A DNA stretch of 64,000 nt from DATAOG01 sp963798075 (GCA_963798075.1 CAWCRU010000002.1:20267-84266), one strand, 5' to 3'; shown: positions 32,961 to 42,519, counted from the stretch's first letter. A program made the numbers and translations. Notes: a model not told the origin generated them from the sequence alone.

Positions 32961-34454
32961 CTACTTCCAGATCGGCCGGCCGGAGCCGGGCAGGCCGTAG
33001 TCGGCCCAGCGCTCGGTGACGCGGGTGATGATGTCGTCCGCCATGCGGATCTTCCTGCCCCAGTCGCGTCTGGTCTCGGGCGGCCATTTGTTGGTCGCGT
33101 CGATGCCGAGCTTGGAGCCGAGGCCGGATTCGGGCGAGGCGAAGTCGAGATAATCGATCGGGGTGTTGTCCAGGATGGTGAGGTCGCGCGCCGGATCAAC
33201 CCGCGTGGAGATCGCCCAGATCACGTCCGGCCAGCTGCGCGCACAGATGTCGTCGTCGGTGACGATCACGAACTTGGTGTACATGAACTGGCGCAAGTAC
33301 GACCAGACGCCCAGCATCACCCGCTTGGCGTGGCCGGGATAGGCCTTCTTGATCGTCACCACCGCGACCCGGTAGGAGCAGCCTTCGGGCGGCAGCCAGA
33401 AGTCCACGACCTCGGGGAACTGCTGCCGGAAAAGGGGCAAGAAGACTTCGTTGAGCGCCTCGCCGAGGACCGAAGGCTCGTCGGGCGGCCGGCCGGTGAA
33501 CGTCGACAGGTAGATCGGGTCGCGGCGCATGGTCATGGCGGTGACCGTGAACACCGGGAACGGTTCGACGGCGTTGTAGTAGCCGGTGTGGTCGCCATAG
33601 GGGCCTTCGTCGCGGTGGTCCTCGAGGCTGACGAGGCCCTCGAGCACGATCTCGGCGCTGGCGGGGACCTTGAGCGGCACCGAGACGCAGGGGGCGAGCT
33701 CGACCCGCTGGCCGCGCAAAAGGCCCGCGAACTGATACTCCGACATCGTGTCCGGCACCGGCGTGACCGCGGCCAGAATGGTGCCGGGGTCGGCGCCGAT
33801 CACGGCGGCGGCCGGCAGCGGATCAGGGCGTTCGGCCTGCCAGCGGCGATGATGCTGGGCGCCGCCCCGATGCTTGAGCCAACGCATCAAGGTCGTGCTG
33901 CGACCGGTCACCTGCATCCGGTAGATGCCGAGGTTGAAGGCGTCAGCCCGGTCGCTGCCGGGCCCTCTGGTCACCACCAGCGGCCAGGTGATCAGGGGCG
34001 CGGGCTCGCCCGGCCAGCAGGTCTGGACCGGCAGGCGGCCGAGGTCGACGGCCTCGCCCTCGAGCACGACCTCCTGACAGGGCGCGCGGCTCACGCTCTT
34101 GGGCTTCATGCTGAGCGCAGCCTTCAGCAGAGGCGCCATCTCCAACGCCTCGCGCCAGCCGCCGGGCGGCTCCGGCTGCTTGAAGAAGGCCAGCATTTCG
34201 CCGAGCGCGCGCAGCTCGCCCGGCTCGCGGCCCATGCCCCACGCGACCCGCTCGACGGTGCCGAACAGGTTGGCGAGCACCGGCATGGCGCTGCCTTCGA
34301 CGTTCTCGAACAGCACCGCCGGCCCCCGCTCGGCGAGCAGGCGGGTATGGATCTCGGTGATCTCGAGCACCGGCGAGACCGGCGCCTTGACGCGCACCAG
34401 GCGGCCGGTCCGCTCGAGCTGCCGGATGAAGTCGCGCAGGCTCTCATAAGCCAT
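32961..34454 (-). CDS. ubiD: UbiD family decarboxylase
   Basis: A 497-aa prenylated-FMN-dependent decarboxylase. MAYESLRDFIRQLERTGRLV opens it; later ITEIHTRLLAERGPAVLFEN, the QTCWPGEPAPLITWPLVVTR region, ADAFNLGIYRMQV (the metal/prFMN N-x-G-(I/L)-YR motif), LEGLVSLEDHRDEGPYGDHT (catalytic E-x-R-E-type region with Glu and Arg) and DDDICARSWPDVIWAISTRV (metal site). Length and order match UbiD of ubiquinone synthesis. The UbiX flavin prenyltransferase needed for its cofactor is not in the window. The ATG at 34454 is chosen over an open frame to 34472. The upstream 700 bases are gene-free. Confidence 0.95.
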   Translation of the reverse strand: MAYESLRDFIRQLERTGRLVRVKAPVSPVLEITEIHTRLLAERGPAVLFENVEGSAMPVLANLFGTVERVAWGMGREPGELRALGEMLAFFKQPEPPGGWREALEMAPLLKAALSMKPKSVSRAPCQEVVLEGEAVDLGRLPVQTCWPGEPAPLITWPLVVTRGPGSDRADAFNLGIYRMQVTGRSTTLMRWLKHRGGAQHHRRWQAERPDPLPAAAVIGADPGTILAAVTPVPDTMSEYQFAGLLRGQRVELAPCVSVPLKVPASAEIVLEGLVSLEDHRDEGPYGDHTGYYNAVEPFPVFTVTAMTMRRDPIYLSTFTGRPPDEPSVLGEALNEVFLPLFRQQFPEVVDFWLPPEGCSYRVAVVTIKKAYPGHAKRVMLGVWSYLRQFMYTKFVIVTDDDICARSWPDVIWAISTRVDPARDLTILDNTPIDYLDFASPESGLGSKLGIDATNKWPPETRRDWGRKIRMADDIITRVTERWADYGLPGSGRPIWK

Positions 34455-34590
34455 GGCAGGCTCTAGCCGCAAGCCATGGCGGCCTCGCGCGCGGGGCCGC
34501 CGGTCAGTCTGCCGACCGCGCCCTCGCCCCCTGCCAAGCCGGGCCGGCCCGTCAACAATTCGTCAACCATTGGCGCCTAGCATGCTCGAC

Positions 34591-34660
34591 GGTCCATGCG
34601 ATCCTGGGAATCCGTCGCCGCCCACCAAACCGAGACGGGATTCCCACGGTCGCATGGACC
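34591..34660. repeat. Long imperfect inverted repeat (hairpin)
   Basis: The arm at 34591-34616 (starts GGTCCATGCGA, ends GGGAATCCGTC) matches the reverse complement of 34634-34660 (GACGGGATTCCCA to TCGCATGGACC) with about two mismatches or gaps, around a 17-base loop. A stable stem of roughly 26 bp with no T-run after it. It sits 137 bases upstream of ubiD in a gene-free stretch and could be a palindromic repeat element or a structured leader. Confidence 0.75.
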
Positions 34661-34742
34661 ACCCGACGGAAGAGTTAAGACCGCGAAGGTTAATCCTGCG
34701 TTAACGTCGCGCCCAATACCAGTCCCGCAACAACCCACCGCT

Positions 34743-34969
34743 CACTGGCGCTCCACCGGGCCACTGGCGGTCACCCGGTCACGGGCGTTCCACCCGGTCA
34801 CTGGCATTCCACTCCGTCACTGGCGCGCCACCCGGTCACTGATGCTTCACCTGAGTCACTGACGCTTCACCTGAGTCACTGGCGGTCATTCGGTCACTGC
34901 GCTTCACCCGGGCATTGGCGCTTTACCCGGTCACTGCGCTTCATCCGGGCGCTGGCGCTCCACCCCGGG
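34743..34969. repeat. Tandem repeat array, about 12 units of 18-20 bp
   Basis: Consensus CACTGGCGCTTCACCCGGT. Units start at 34743, 34762, 34780, 34799, 34818, 34837, 34857, 34877, 34895, 34913, 34932 and 34950. Two neighbours (34837 and 34857) differ at one base and are both 20 bp, which points to a recent duplication. There are no stretches between units, so it is not a CRISPR array. It lies in the 700-base gene-free region between ubiD and the redoxin gene; nothing else was recognised there. Confidence 0.88.
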
Positions 34970-35155
34970 GCGCGGCCCGCCCGAACGCGACCAGCCGCAG
35001 GCCACGGTGGGCTGCATTCGATCGTCCGGCAAGCGGCGACCCGGATCTCGTCGGGCCGCGAGCCTGCGCCTGCCCCGGGCCCGGGCCCGACCGCCGCGCG
35101 GGGTCCGCACCGGCCGCCGTCAGGCGGGCAACCGGGCCTGCGATCCCCAGGAGCG

Positions 35156-35707
<552 letters not shown>

Positions 35708-35805
35708 GCATCTAGCTCCGTTGTCGAGATTGCCTGCCCCCTATCTAGCGCGTTGCGGGCGCGCTGACGAGGTGCTCGCGAACCCGCCGCCTGCCAGGAT
35801 CCGCT

Positions 35806-36519
35806 TCACAGGCCCTCGGTCGCGGCCAGCTCGCGCAGGCGGTCCGATGTCCCCCGCAGCTGGTGCACCCGGCCGACCGCCTTCTGCTTGGGCAGGGTGC
35901 CGAGGCCAAGGCCCAGCAAAGCGAGATAGAAGACGGTCCCGAGCAAGAGCACGACCTGGCCCGGCAAGGGGCCGACGGCGGTCCGCAGCCACAGGTCCTG
36001 GAGCGAGGTGATCGGCGCCGGGTGGATACAGATCTTGCCCCAGTAGCTCACGATCTGGATGCCGAAGATCCAGCTGTAGTTGCGCCGCAGGCGCCGGCCC
36101 GCGGCTTCGAAGATGCTGATGTGGAAGTGAACGTCGGCATAGTCGCCGGCCAAGACCTCTCCCCAGCCGTTGTCCATGCGCAGGCCCTGGCCGCGCAGGA
36201 TCGGGCCATAAAAGCAGGTCTCCATGACCCGCACGCGCGTCCGCCAGATGTCGAAGAAGCGGTAGCGGCGGGCTTCGAAGATCAGAAACACCGCGACCAG
36301 GAACGAGACCAGCACCATCGGCAACGGCGAGGCGGCCGCACTGCTGAAGGTCGCCGAGATGGCGATGCCGGTGGTCACCACCGCCCAGTTGGTGCTGGTG
36401 TCGAGGCGGGTCCGCCAGATCTTGCTGCGGTACATCTCGCCCCGGTAGAGATGCGCGATCGCGCCGATCTCCGCCGGGCCGAACTGGGTCTGCTCCACCG
36501 GAATCGGGATTTCGGTCAT
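35806..36519 (-). CDS. DUF2270 membrane protein
   Basis: A 237-aa protein. FGPAEIGAIAHLYRGEMYRS and KIWRTRLDTSTNWAVVTTG are the characteristic DUF2270 opening, followed by helices near IAISATFSSAAASPLPMVLV and SFLVAVFLIFEARRYRFFDI, then a cytoplasmic part (WRTRVRVMETCFYGPILRGQ, GLRMDNGWGEVLAGDYADV) and two more hydrophobic segments near the end. Function unknown. The ATG at 36519 follows GGGAGGAG; a longer frame to 36606 is not needed. Divergent from the MFS gene at 36654. Confidence 0.85.
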   Translation of the reverse strand: MTEIPIPVEQTQFGPAEIGAIAHLYRGEMYRSKIWRTRLDTSTNWAVVTTGIAISATFSSAAASPLPMVLVSFLVAVFLIFEARRYRFFDIWRTRVRVMETCFYGPILRGQGLRMDNGWGEVLAGDYADVHFHISIFEAAGRRLRRNYSWIFGIQIVSYWGKICIHPAPITSLQDLWLRTAVGPLPGQVVLLLGTVFYLALLGLGLGTLPKQKAVGRVHQLRGTSDRLRELAATEGL

Positions 36520-36653
36520 GTCGGGCTCCTCCCTTTCGCCGAGGCCGTCTCCCGCCGCCAGTATAGCGCGCTCGCGGCCCGCAGGAGTGGGTCGCGCGCC
36601 CGGCATCCGCTCGACGCTTGTGCCCGGCGCGCGCCCCGGGCATACCCCAGACC

Positions 36654-37937
36654 ATGGCTCCTCCCGCGTCCCGCCTCGGCCAGTTCTCCTGGGCGCTCTA
36701 CGACTGGGCGAACTCCGCCTTCTCGGCGGTGATCATCACCTTCGTCTACGCCACCTACTTCACCAAAGCGATCGCGACCGACGAGGTCGCCGGCACCGCC
36801 GAGTGGGGCTGGGCGATGTCGGCGAGCGGGATCGCGGTCGCGGTCGTGAGCCCGGTGCTCGGCGCGATCGCCGATGCCGGCGGCCGGCGCAAGCCCTGGC
36901 TGCTCGTCTGGACGCTGATCGCGGTGCTCGGCTGCGGTCTGCTCTGGTACGGCCGGCCGAGCCCCGAGGTCGCGCTGATGATCCTTGCCATCGCCGCGCT
37001 GACCAACCTCGCCTTCGAGATCGCAGGCGTCTTCTACAACGCCATGCTGCCCGAGATCGTGAGCCGCGAATACCTCGGGCGGCTGTCCGGCTGGGCCTGG
37101 GGCCTGGGCTACGCGGGCGGCCTTGCCTGCCTGATCCTCGTCCTCTACGGCTTCATCCAGGCCGAGCCCGCGCCCTTCGGGCTCGACCAGAGCAAGGCCG
37201 AGGACGTCCGCATCGCCGGGCCGCTCGTCGGCCTCTGGCTCGCCGTCTTCAGCCTGCCCTTGTTCCTGTTCACGCCCGATCGCCGGAGCTCCGGCCTGCC
37301 GGCCGCCGCAGCGGTCCGCCAGGGGCTCGCCCAGCTCAGGCGGACCTTCGCCAACCTCAGGAGCTACCGCGCGATCGGGCGCTTCCTGCTCGCGCGCATG
37401 ATCTATACCGACGGGCTCAACACGCTGTTCGCCTTCGGCGGCATCTACGCCGCCGGCACCTTCGGCATGGCGATCGCCGAGGTGATCCAGTTCGGCATTC
37501 TCCTGAACGTCACCGCGGGCCTGGGCGCGCTCGCCTTCGCCTGGGTCGACGACTGGCTCGGCGCCAAGCGGACCATCCTGATCGGGCTCGTCGGCCTGTT
37601 CGCCTGCGGCACCGCCGCGGTGCTCGCGACCAGCGCGCTCGGGTTCTGGATCGCAGGCGGCCTGCTCGGCATTTTCGTGGGCCCAACCCAGGCGGCCAGC
37701 CGCTCGCTGATGGCGCGGCTCGCGCCTGCCGAGGTCCGCACCGAGATGTTCGGCCTCTATGCGCTGACCGGCAAGATCACCGCCTACATCGGCCCTTTTT
37801 TGCTCGGCACGGTGACCTTCTGGACCGGCAGCCAGCGCCTCGGCATCGCCACGATTCTCGGGTTTTTCGTGATCGGCGGCGTGTTGCTGTGGCCGCTGAG
37901 CGAGCCCGCACCCGGCGAACCGGCCAAGGCCGGATAG
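36654..37937 (+). CDS. UMF1/Atg22-type MFS transporter
   Basis: A 427-aa inner-membrane transporter with about 12 helices. RLGQFSWALYDWANSAFSAV is the diagnostic UMF1 opening ('W-x-LYDWANSA(F/Y)'), and GRLSGWAWGLGYAGGLACLI, ARMIYTDGLNTLFAFGGIYA and FVGPTQAASRSLMARLAP are further markers. In fungi the relative Atg22 exports amino acids from vacuoles; bacterial substrates are unknown. The ATG at 36654 opens the first helix. Confidence 0.9.
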   Translation: MAPPASRLGQFSWALYDWANSAFSAVIITFVYATYFTKAIATDEVAGTAEWGWAMSASGIAVAVVSPVLGAIADAGGRRKPWLLVWTLIAVLGCGLLWYGRPSPEVALMILAIAALTNLAFEIAGVFYNAMLPEIVSREYLGRLSGWAWGLGYAGGLACLILVLYGFIQAEPAPFGLDQSKAEDVRIAGPLVGLWLAVFSLPLFLFTPDRRSSGLPAAAAVRQGLAQLRRTFANLRSYRAIGRFLLARMIYTDGLNTLFAFGGIYAAGTFGMAIAEVIQFGILLNVTAGLGALAFAWVDDWLGAKRTILIGLVGLFACGTAAVLATSALGFWIAGGLLGIFVGPTQAASRSLMARLAPAEVRTEMFGLYALTGKITAYIGPFLLGTVTFWTGSQRLGIATILGFFVIGGVLLWPLSEPAPGEPAKAG

Positions 37938-37938
37938 G

Positions 37939-38397
37939 CTAGAAGCGGATGCGGGCGCCGAGCTTGAGGACCTGCGCGCCGATCGTGCGCCCGTCGGCGC
38001 CATCGCCCTCGTCGACGACCACCCGGTAGGACGGCACCAGCGAGAGGCCGGCCGCCGGGTCGAGGTCGATGCCGACCTCGCCAAAGAGAGGCGGCGCGTC
38101 GCCCGGGCTGCGCCCCGCAGGCGAGGTCCGGCCGACATGCAGGTCGAGGTGCACCCGGCGCTCGCCCGCGGGCGGCGCCAGGCCGCCATGCCCCGCCTCG
38201 GCGCGGTGGGCCTCGCTGACGGCCGCCGGATCGGCCACGCCCATGACCTGCGGCGTCACATCGAGGCTCAGATGGCGCTGGCCGTGAGCCGCCGCAGCGT
38301 CCGCCGGCTGCTGGCCGGCCGCACGGGGCTCGGCCGCCAGGCAGGCGCTCGAGACCGCAAGCGCGGCAGCCACCACGAGCAGCGGCCAGGACGACAT
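37939..38397 (-). CDS. Small secreted protein of unknown function
   Basis: A 152-aa protein with a signal peptide (MSSWPLLVVAAALAVSSACL, cut near AAEP). The mature part has HLSLDVTPQVMGVADPAAVS, LDLHVGRTSPAGRSPGDAPP, and the outer-membrane-like ending LSLVPSYRVVVDEGDGADG, GAQVLKLGARIRF, where a terminal Phe and alternating residues resemble a last beta-strand. Possibly a short beta-strand-rich envelope protein. It converges closely on the MFS gene (stop codons one base apart). I do not recognise the family. Confidence 0.6.
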   Translation of the reverse strand: MSSWPLLVVAAALAVSSACLAAEPRAAGQQPADAAAAHGQRHLSLDVTPQVMGVADPAAVSEAHRAEAGHGGLAPPAGERRVHLDLHVGRTSPAGRSPGDAPPLFGEVGIDLDPAAGLSLVPSYRVVVDEGDGADGRTIGAQVLKLGARIRF

Positions 38398-38576
38398 CGA
38401 CTGGTTCCCAACCTCGGATCGGATCGGAGCCTCTCGGACCGCGCGAGCCTCGAGAGTTCCGGGGTGGATTAGCCCGATCGGCGGCCGATGGCCAGCCTTG
38501 GAATCGGCTGCGACGTCGTTTCGCGCCCACTTGCGACCGCATTGCCACAGTCCGCCGCCGGCTGCTAAACCATGGG

Positions 38577-39176
38577 TTGCCGCTCGCCACCGGGGCCGAG
38601 TGCGCCGCGCGAGCCGGGGCCTTGCTGTTCACGATCGGCCACTCCAACCACGCGCTCGAGCCCTTCCTCGGCCTGCTGCGCCGCCACGGCATCGAGAGGG
38701 TGGCCGACGTCCGCTCGCGCCCCTTTTCCCGGTTTGTGCCGCATTTCTCCAAGCCTGCGCTGGCGGCGCTCCTGGCCGAGGCGGGGATCGGCTACCTCTA
38801 TCTGGGCGAGCGGCTGGGCGGCAGGCCAGGGCCGGGCAAGGCGCCGGCGGCGGCGGCGGACTACGCCAGCCGGGTGCGTCAGCCGGACTTTCGCGCCGGC
38901 ATCGAGCAGCTGCTCGCAGCAGCCCGCGAACGCCGCGTCGCCATGCTCTGTCGCGAGCGCGATCCGCTGGAGTGCCACCGCCTGCACCTCATCTGCCGCT
39001 ACCTGAAGCCGCTGGCGGAGCCCATTCGACACATCTTGCCGGACGGCGACATCGAGGCGCAGGATGCGACCGAGCGCCGCCTGCTCGAGCGGGTCGGCGC
39101 CGCGCAGGGGCTGCTGTTCGAGGCCGGCCTGCCTCTTGAGCGGGCCTATGAGCAGTGGTGGCAGCGGGCGCGTTGA
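38577..39176 (+). CDS. DUF488 family protein
   Basis: A 199-aa protein. LLFTIGHSNHALEPFLGLLR and IERVADVRSRPFSRFVPHFS are the DUF488 opening ('TIGHS' and 'DVR-x-(R/F)-P'), then GIGYLYLGERLGGRP, FRAGIEQLLAAARERRVAML, CRERDPLECHRLHLICRYL (the Cys/His-rich 'C-(A/R)-E-x2-(P/H)-x2-CHR' motif) and a C-terminal helix. Function unknown, with a possible nucleic-acid or metal role. The start is uncertain: the frame opens with a TTG at 38577 and the domain begins about 15 residues later. Confidence 0.85.
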   Translation: MPLATGAECAARAGALLFTIGHSNHALEPFLGLLRRHGIERVADVRSRPFSRFVPHFSKPALAALLAEAGIGYLYLGERLGGRPGPGKAPAAAADYASRVRQPDFRAGIEQLLAAARERRVAMLCRERDPLECHRLHLICRYLKPLAEPIRHILPDGDIEAQDATERRLLERVGAAQGLLFEAGLPLERAYEQWWQRAR

Positions 39177-39269
39177 GCCGCCTGTCGCGACCTGCGCACG
39201 CGATCGCCGATCGATTGTCATAGGGCGCCGCTAGCTTCACCGCCGCACCGATCCCTTGGGAGCGCGACC

Positions 39270-40880
39270 ATGGCCCTGATCCGGCCCAGCTTTGCGACCT
39301 TGTCCCGGCGGGGCCTCCTGCAGCGTTCGGCACTGGCGGGCGGCGGTCTGCTCGCGGGCTCGCTGGTGCCGGTGCGCGGGCTCGCCCAGGCGACCGCGCC
39401 GGCGGTGATCACGAACGACCGGATGCGGCCGAGGCTGCCGTCGGGCGCGCAGACCGGCGATCTCGCGGGCGACCGGGCGATCCTTTGGGCCCAGGCCGAC
39501 CGGCCGGCGCGCATGCTGGTCGAATGGGCGACCACCGAGAGCTTCGCCGATGCGCGGATGGTGCCGGGTCCGGCCGCGCTCGAGGATGCCGACTTCACCG
39601 CCAAGCTCGACCTCGACGGGCTGCCGGCGGGCCAGCGCGTCTTCTACCGCGTGCGCTTTGCCGACCTCGCCGATTGGAAGCTCGTGAGCGAGCCGGTCGC
39701 CGGCAGCTTCTGGATGCCGCCCGCCGCCCGCCGGAGCATCCGCTTCGTCTGGTCGGGCGACACCGGCGGCCAGGGCTGGGGCATCAACCCGGACTGGGGC
39801 GGCATGAAGATCTACGAGGCGATGCGCGAGGTCGAACCCCTCTTCTTCATCCATTCCGGCGATGTGATCTACGCCGATGGCCCGTTCGCGGCCGAGCAGC
39901 CATTGCCGGACGGCGGCATCTGGAAGAACCTCACGACCGAAGCGACCGCCAAGGTCGCCGAGACGCTGGCCGAGTTCCGCGGCAACTACGCCTACAACCT
40001 GATGGACGCCAGCCTGCGCCGCTTCAACGCCGAGGTCCCGATGCTCGCGCAATGGGACGATCACGAGGTCTCGAACAACTGGTACCCGCACGAGGACCTC
40101 GCGAGCGACCCCAAGAAGGCCGCCTACAAGGTGACGAGCGTCGATTTGCTGGCAGCGCGCGCCGCCCAGGCCTTCTTCGACTACGTCCCGATCCGCGAGC
40201 ACCCGCTCGAGCGCAGGCGGGTCTATGGCGCCTTCGCCTATGGCCCCTCGCTCGAGGTCTTTCGGCTCGACATGCGCTCCTACCGCGGGCCGAACACGGC
40301 CAACGATCAGACCGAGCCCGGGCCCGACACCGCGTTCCTCGGTGCGACCCAGGTGCGCTGGCTGCAGCAGGCGCTGCTCGCCTCCGAGGCGACCTGGAAG
40401 GTGATCGCGGCCGACATGCCGATCGGCCTCGTGGTGCCCGATGGCGAGCTGTTCGAGGCGGTCGCGGGCGGCGACGGGCCGGCGCGCGGCCGCGAGCTCG
40501 AGATCGCGGGCCTGCTCCGCTTCATCCGCGACGCCGGGATCCAAAACGTCGTCTGGCTGACCGCGGACGTGCACTATACCGCCGCCCACTATTACGACCC
40601 GAATGCGGCCCAGTTCCAGGAGTTCGCCCCGTTCTGGGAGTTCGTCTCGGGGCCGCTGAATGCCGGCACCTTCGGGCCGAACCCGCTCGACGACACCTTC
40701 GGCGCCAAGGTCGTGTTCCAGAAAACGCCGCCCGCGGGCCAGACCAACCTGGCGCCGTCTGCCGGCCTGCAGTTCTTCGGCCAGGTCGATATCGACGGCG
40801 AGAGCGAGGTCATGACCGTCACTCTCAAGGACCTGGCCGGCGCCAGCCTCTTCACCCGGGAGCTGACGCCGGCGGCCTAG
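39270..40880 (+). CDS. phoD: PhoD-type alkaline phosphatase/phosphodiesterase, Tat-exported
   Basis: A 536-aa secreted phosphatase. The twin-arginine signal SRRGLLQRSALAGGGLLAGS (Arg13-Arg14) is followed by a cleavage site near GLAQA. The PhoD N-terminal beta domain comes first, then the metallophosphatase core: RFVWSGDTGGQGWG, FFIHSGDVIYADGPF, MLAQWDDHEVSNNWYP, FRLDMRSYRGPN and WLTADVHYTAAHYYDP give the metal ligands. It releases phosphate from organic phosphodiesters and monoesters in the periplasm. No pho box was searched with confidence. It stands alone. Confidence 0.92.
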   Translation: MALIRPSFATLSRRGLLQRSALAGGGLLAGSLVPVRGLAQATAPAVITNDRMRPRLPSGAQTGDLAGDRAILWAQADRPARMLVEWATTESFADARMVPGPAALEDADFTAKLDLDGLPAGQRVFYRVRFADLADWKLVSEPVAGSFWMPPAARRSIRFVWSGDTGGQGWGINPDWGGMKIYEAMREVEPLFFIHSGDVIYADGPFAAEQPLPDGGIWKNLTTEATAKVAETLAEFRGNYAYNLMDASLRRFNAEVPMLAQWDDHEVSNNWYPHEDLASDPKKAAYKVTSVDLLAARAAQAFFDYVPIREHPLERRRVYGAFAYGPSLEVFRLDMRSYRGPNTANDQTEPGPDTAFLGATQVRWLQQALLASEATWKVIAADMPIGLVVPDGELFEAVAGGDGPARGRELEIAGLLRFIRDAGIQNVVWLTADVHYTAAHYYDPNAAQFQEFAPFWEFVSGPLNAGTFGPNPLDDTFGAKVVFQKTPPAGQTNLAPSAGLQFFGQVDIDGESEVMTVTLKDLAGASLFTRELTPAA

Positions 40881-40918
40881 CCGGGTGAAGCGCCGAAGTG
40901 CCGGTCGCGCGCGGGCGC

Positions 40919-41659
40919 TCACAGCAACTGGGTGTCGATCAGGCCTAGGGTTCTCTTCACCCTGGTCCAGAGCGGATAGCGGCGCAGCTCCGGCAGGTAC
41001 CTGGGCTCGGTGTCGTCCTGGCGCGCAAGGCAGGAGCTCGCGAACTCGACGCCGAGCGGCCGGTCGGTTGCCTCGTCGGTCGCGACCTCGGTCAGCTGGC
41101 AGACCTGCAATCCTTGGCGCAGGCTGGTCACGATCGCGTTGGCGCAGCTCTCCAGCCGCCTGATCTCGGCGAAGTGCTCGTCATCGAGGTCTTTGCGCAG
41201 CGCCGTCATGTCCCGCTCCTCGAGGATCTGCCGGTTGTGCTCGAGGAGGCTGTCGACGGGGACCGAGCTGCGCTTGAGGGCGCTCAGTTCGAAGACGTAG
41301 GATGCGTGGCTGCCAGGCTCCCTGGCCTCCGAGTCCGGCGCGCCGAAGCCCATCATCCGGGCGGCGGAGGGTAACATCTCGCCGAACAGGTTGACAAAGC
41401 GGATGCCGGATTCCCGGCCCTCCTGCGGACTGAAATCGCGAAAGGTGAGCGAGCAGAGCGGCTCCCGGATCTCGTTTTGATCGGAGATCACGTAGAATTG
41501 CCCGGGGACCGCGCTGTTCAACTGTGCGGCTTCGATCCAGCCGAAGTGGTCGAGGGCATCGCTATATGAGGCACCTCCCAGGAATGACGACAGCGCCGTG
41601 ACGCCGCCTACTGCGATCGTTGCGAGCGCCACGAACTTGTTTTTGAGCATCTCGAGCAT
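40919..41659 (-). CDS. Membrane-anchored protein of unknown function
   Basis: A 246-aa protein. One N-terminal hydrophobic segment (FVALATIAVGGVTALSSFLG) acts as signal or anchor; the rest is polar with several Cys (EPLCSLTFRDF, LESCANAIVTSL, LQVCQLTEVAT, ASSCLARQDDTEP). Paired cysteines and the location suggest an exported, disulfide-bearing protein. I do not recognise a family. Codon use looks less G+C-rich than in the neighbours. It lies just downstream of the tiny Cys-rich peptide gene on the same strand and could share its transcript. Confidence 0.7.
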   Translation of the reverse strand: MLEMLKNKFVALATIAVGGVTALSSFLGGASYSDALDHFGWIEAAQLNSAVPGQFYVISDQNEIREPLCSLTFRDFSPQEGRESGIRFVNLFGEMLPSAARMMGFGAPDSEAREPGSHASYVFELSALKRSSVPVDSLLEHNRQILEERDMTALRKDLDDEHFAEIRRLESCANAIVTSLRQGLQVCQLTEVATDEATDRPLGVEFASSCLARQDDTEPRYLPELRRYPLWTRVKRTLGLIDTQLL

Positions 41660-41733
41660 GGCTCAGGGACTCCTGCAATGCCGACGGGCGGGCGGCCGCA
41701 GCCGTCGCCATCGGCAACCCATCCGCGCCCGCC

Positions 41734-41853
41734 TTACCTCGGGCAACAGACGCCACGGCCACAATCGGCGTAGTCCGGGGGACAGGCGTTGGCGGGGCTC
41801 GCCGCCAGTTGCAGCAGGGTGCAGGCGAGCAACAAGATCATAATCGCGCGCAT
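41734..41853 (-). CDS. Tiny secreted cysteine-rich peptide, 39 aa
   Basis: MRAIMILLLACTLLQLAASP is a near-ideal signal peptide; cleavage after ANA would leave the 16-residue peptide CPPDYADCGRGVCCPR with four cysteines. The ATG at 41853 is chosen because it starts the signal; the frame is open to 41916 without improving it. The 'C-P-x(3)-Y-x2-C-G-x3-CCP' pattern recurs in small exported proteins of proteobacteria, with no known function that I can name. Confidence is limited by size. Confidence 0.6.
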   Translation of the reverse strand: MRAIMILLLACTLLQLAASPANACPPDYADCGRGVCCPR

Positions 41854-41983
41854 GGCTCTGTCTCCTAATGCCTTGACAGTGAGCTTCACGGATCTCGTCA
41901 TGATAGGGGGATGCACGATCCCCGGTTGTGACGCGCTTCACAAAGAAGCCACTAATGATTTATGGGAAGCAGGCCGGATCCGC

Positions 41984-42418
41984 TCAGCGCTGCCAGCCGT
42001 CCTCCGAGTACCGGATACCCGTGCGCCAGCCGTCGATCGCCGCCCGCACGTAGGGCACCATGTTGGTAGGCAGCGCGTCGAGCGGGAACCAGGCGAGCTG
42101 ATCGCACTTGTCCGGCTCGAGGTTGTGCGGCGTGCCCGACCAGCTCAGCGCCTCGAAGAACAGGCCGATCCGCTCGTCGCGCGTGCAGCGGTGCACGACG
42201 TGGGCAAAACGGAGGTCATCCGGCCGGATCACGAGCCCGGCCTCCTCGGCGGCCTCGCGGCAGAGCGCTGCGCGCGCGGTCTCGCCGCCGTCCATGTGAC
42301 CCGCGACCACGCTGTAGTTGCCGTCTTCGTAGCCGGTGTTGAACCGGCGGAGCAGCAGGATCCGGTTCTCTTGGACCAGGAACAGATGGACTTCCGGGAT
42401 CAACCTGAAGCGTTGCAT
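41984..42418 (-). CDS. NUDIX hydrolase
   Basis: A 144-aa pyrophosphohydrolase. The Nudix box begins at Gly40 and fits G-x5-E-x7-REAAEEAGL exactly (Glu46, Arg54, Glu55, Glu58, Glu59). The N-terminal MQRFRLIPEVHLFLVQENRI and LLLRRFNTGYEDGNYSVVAG, and the C-terminal EPDKCDQLAWFPLDALPTNM, fit the group acting on nucleoside or small-molecule diphosphates. Substrate unknown. Divergent from the OsmC-like gene. Confidence 0.93.
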   Translation of the reverse strand: MQRFRLIPEVHLFLVQENRILLLRRFNTGYEDGNYSVVAGHMDGGETARAALCREAAEEAGLVIRPDDLRFAHVVHRCTRDERIGLFFEALSWSGTPHNLEPDKCDQLAWFPLDALPTNMVPYVRAAIDGWRTGIRYSEDGWQR

Positions 42419-42519
42419 GCGGTCTCCATGGCATTGACATGATGATGATGAGTTGCGCGCGCCGGCCGATCGGTGCGACCTTCAGGCGGTGTAGCCCCTG
42501 ACCACCGGCGAGAGAAGGC

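Noticed and set aside
34743..34969. CRISPR array
   Set aside because: Units are contiguous with no unique spacers, are only 18-20 bp and are diverged, and there are no cas genes in the window. It is a minisatellite.
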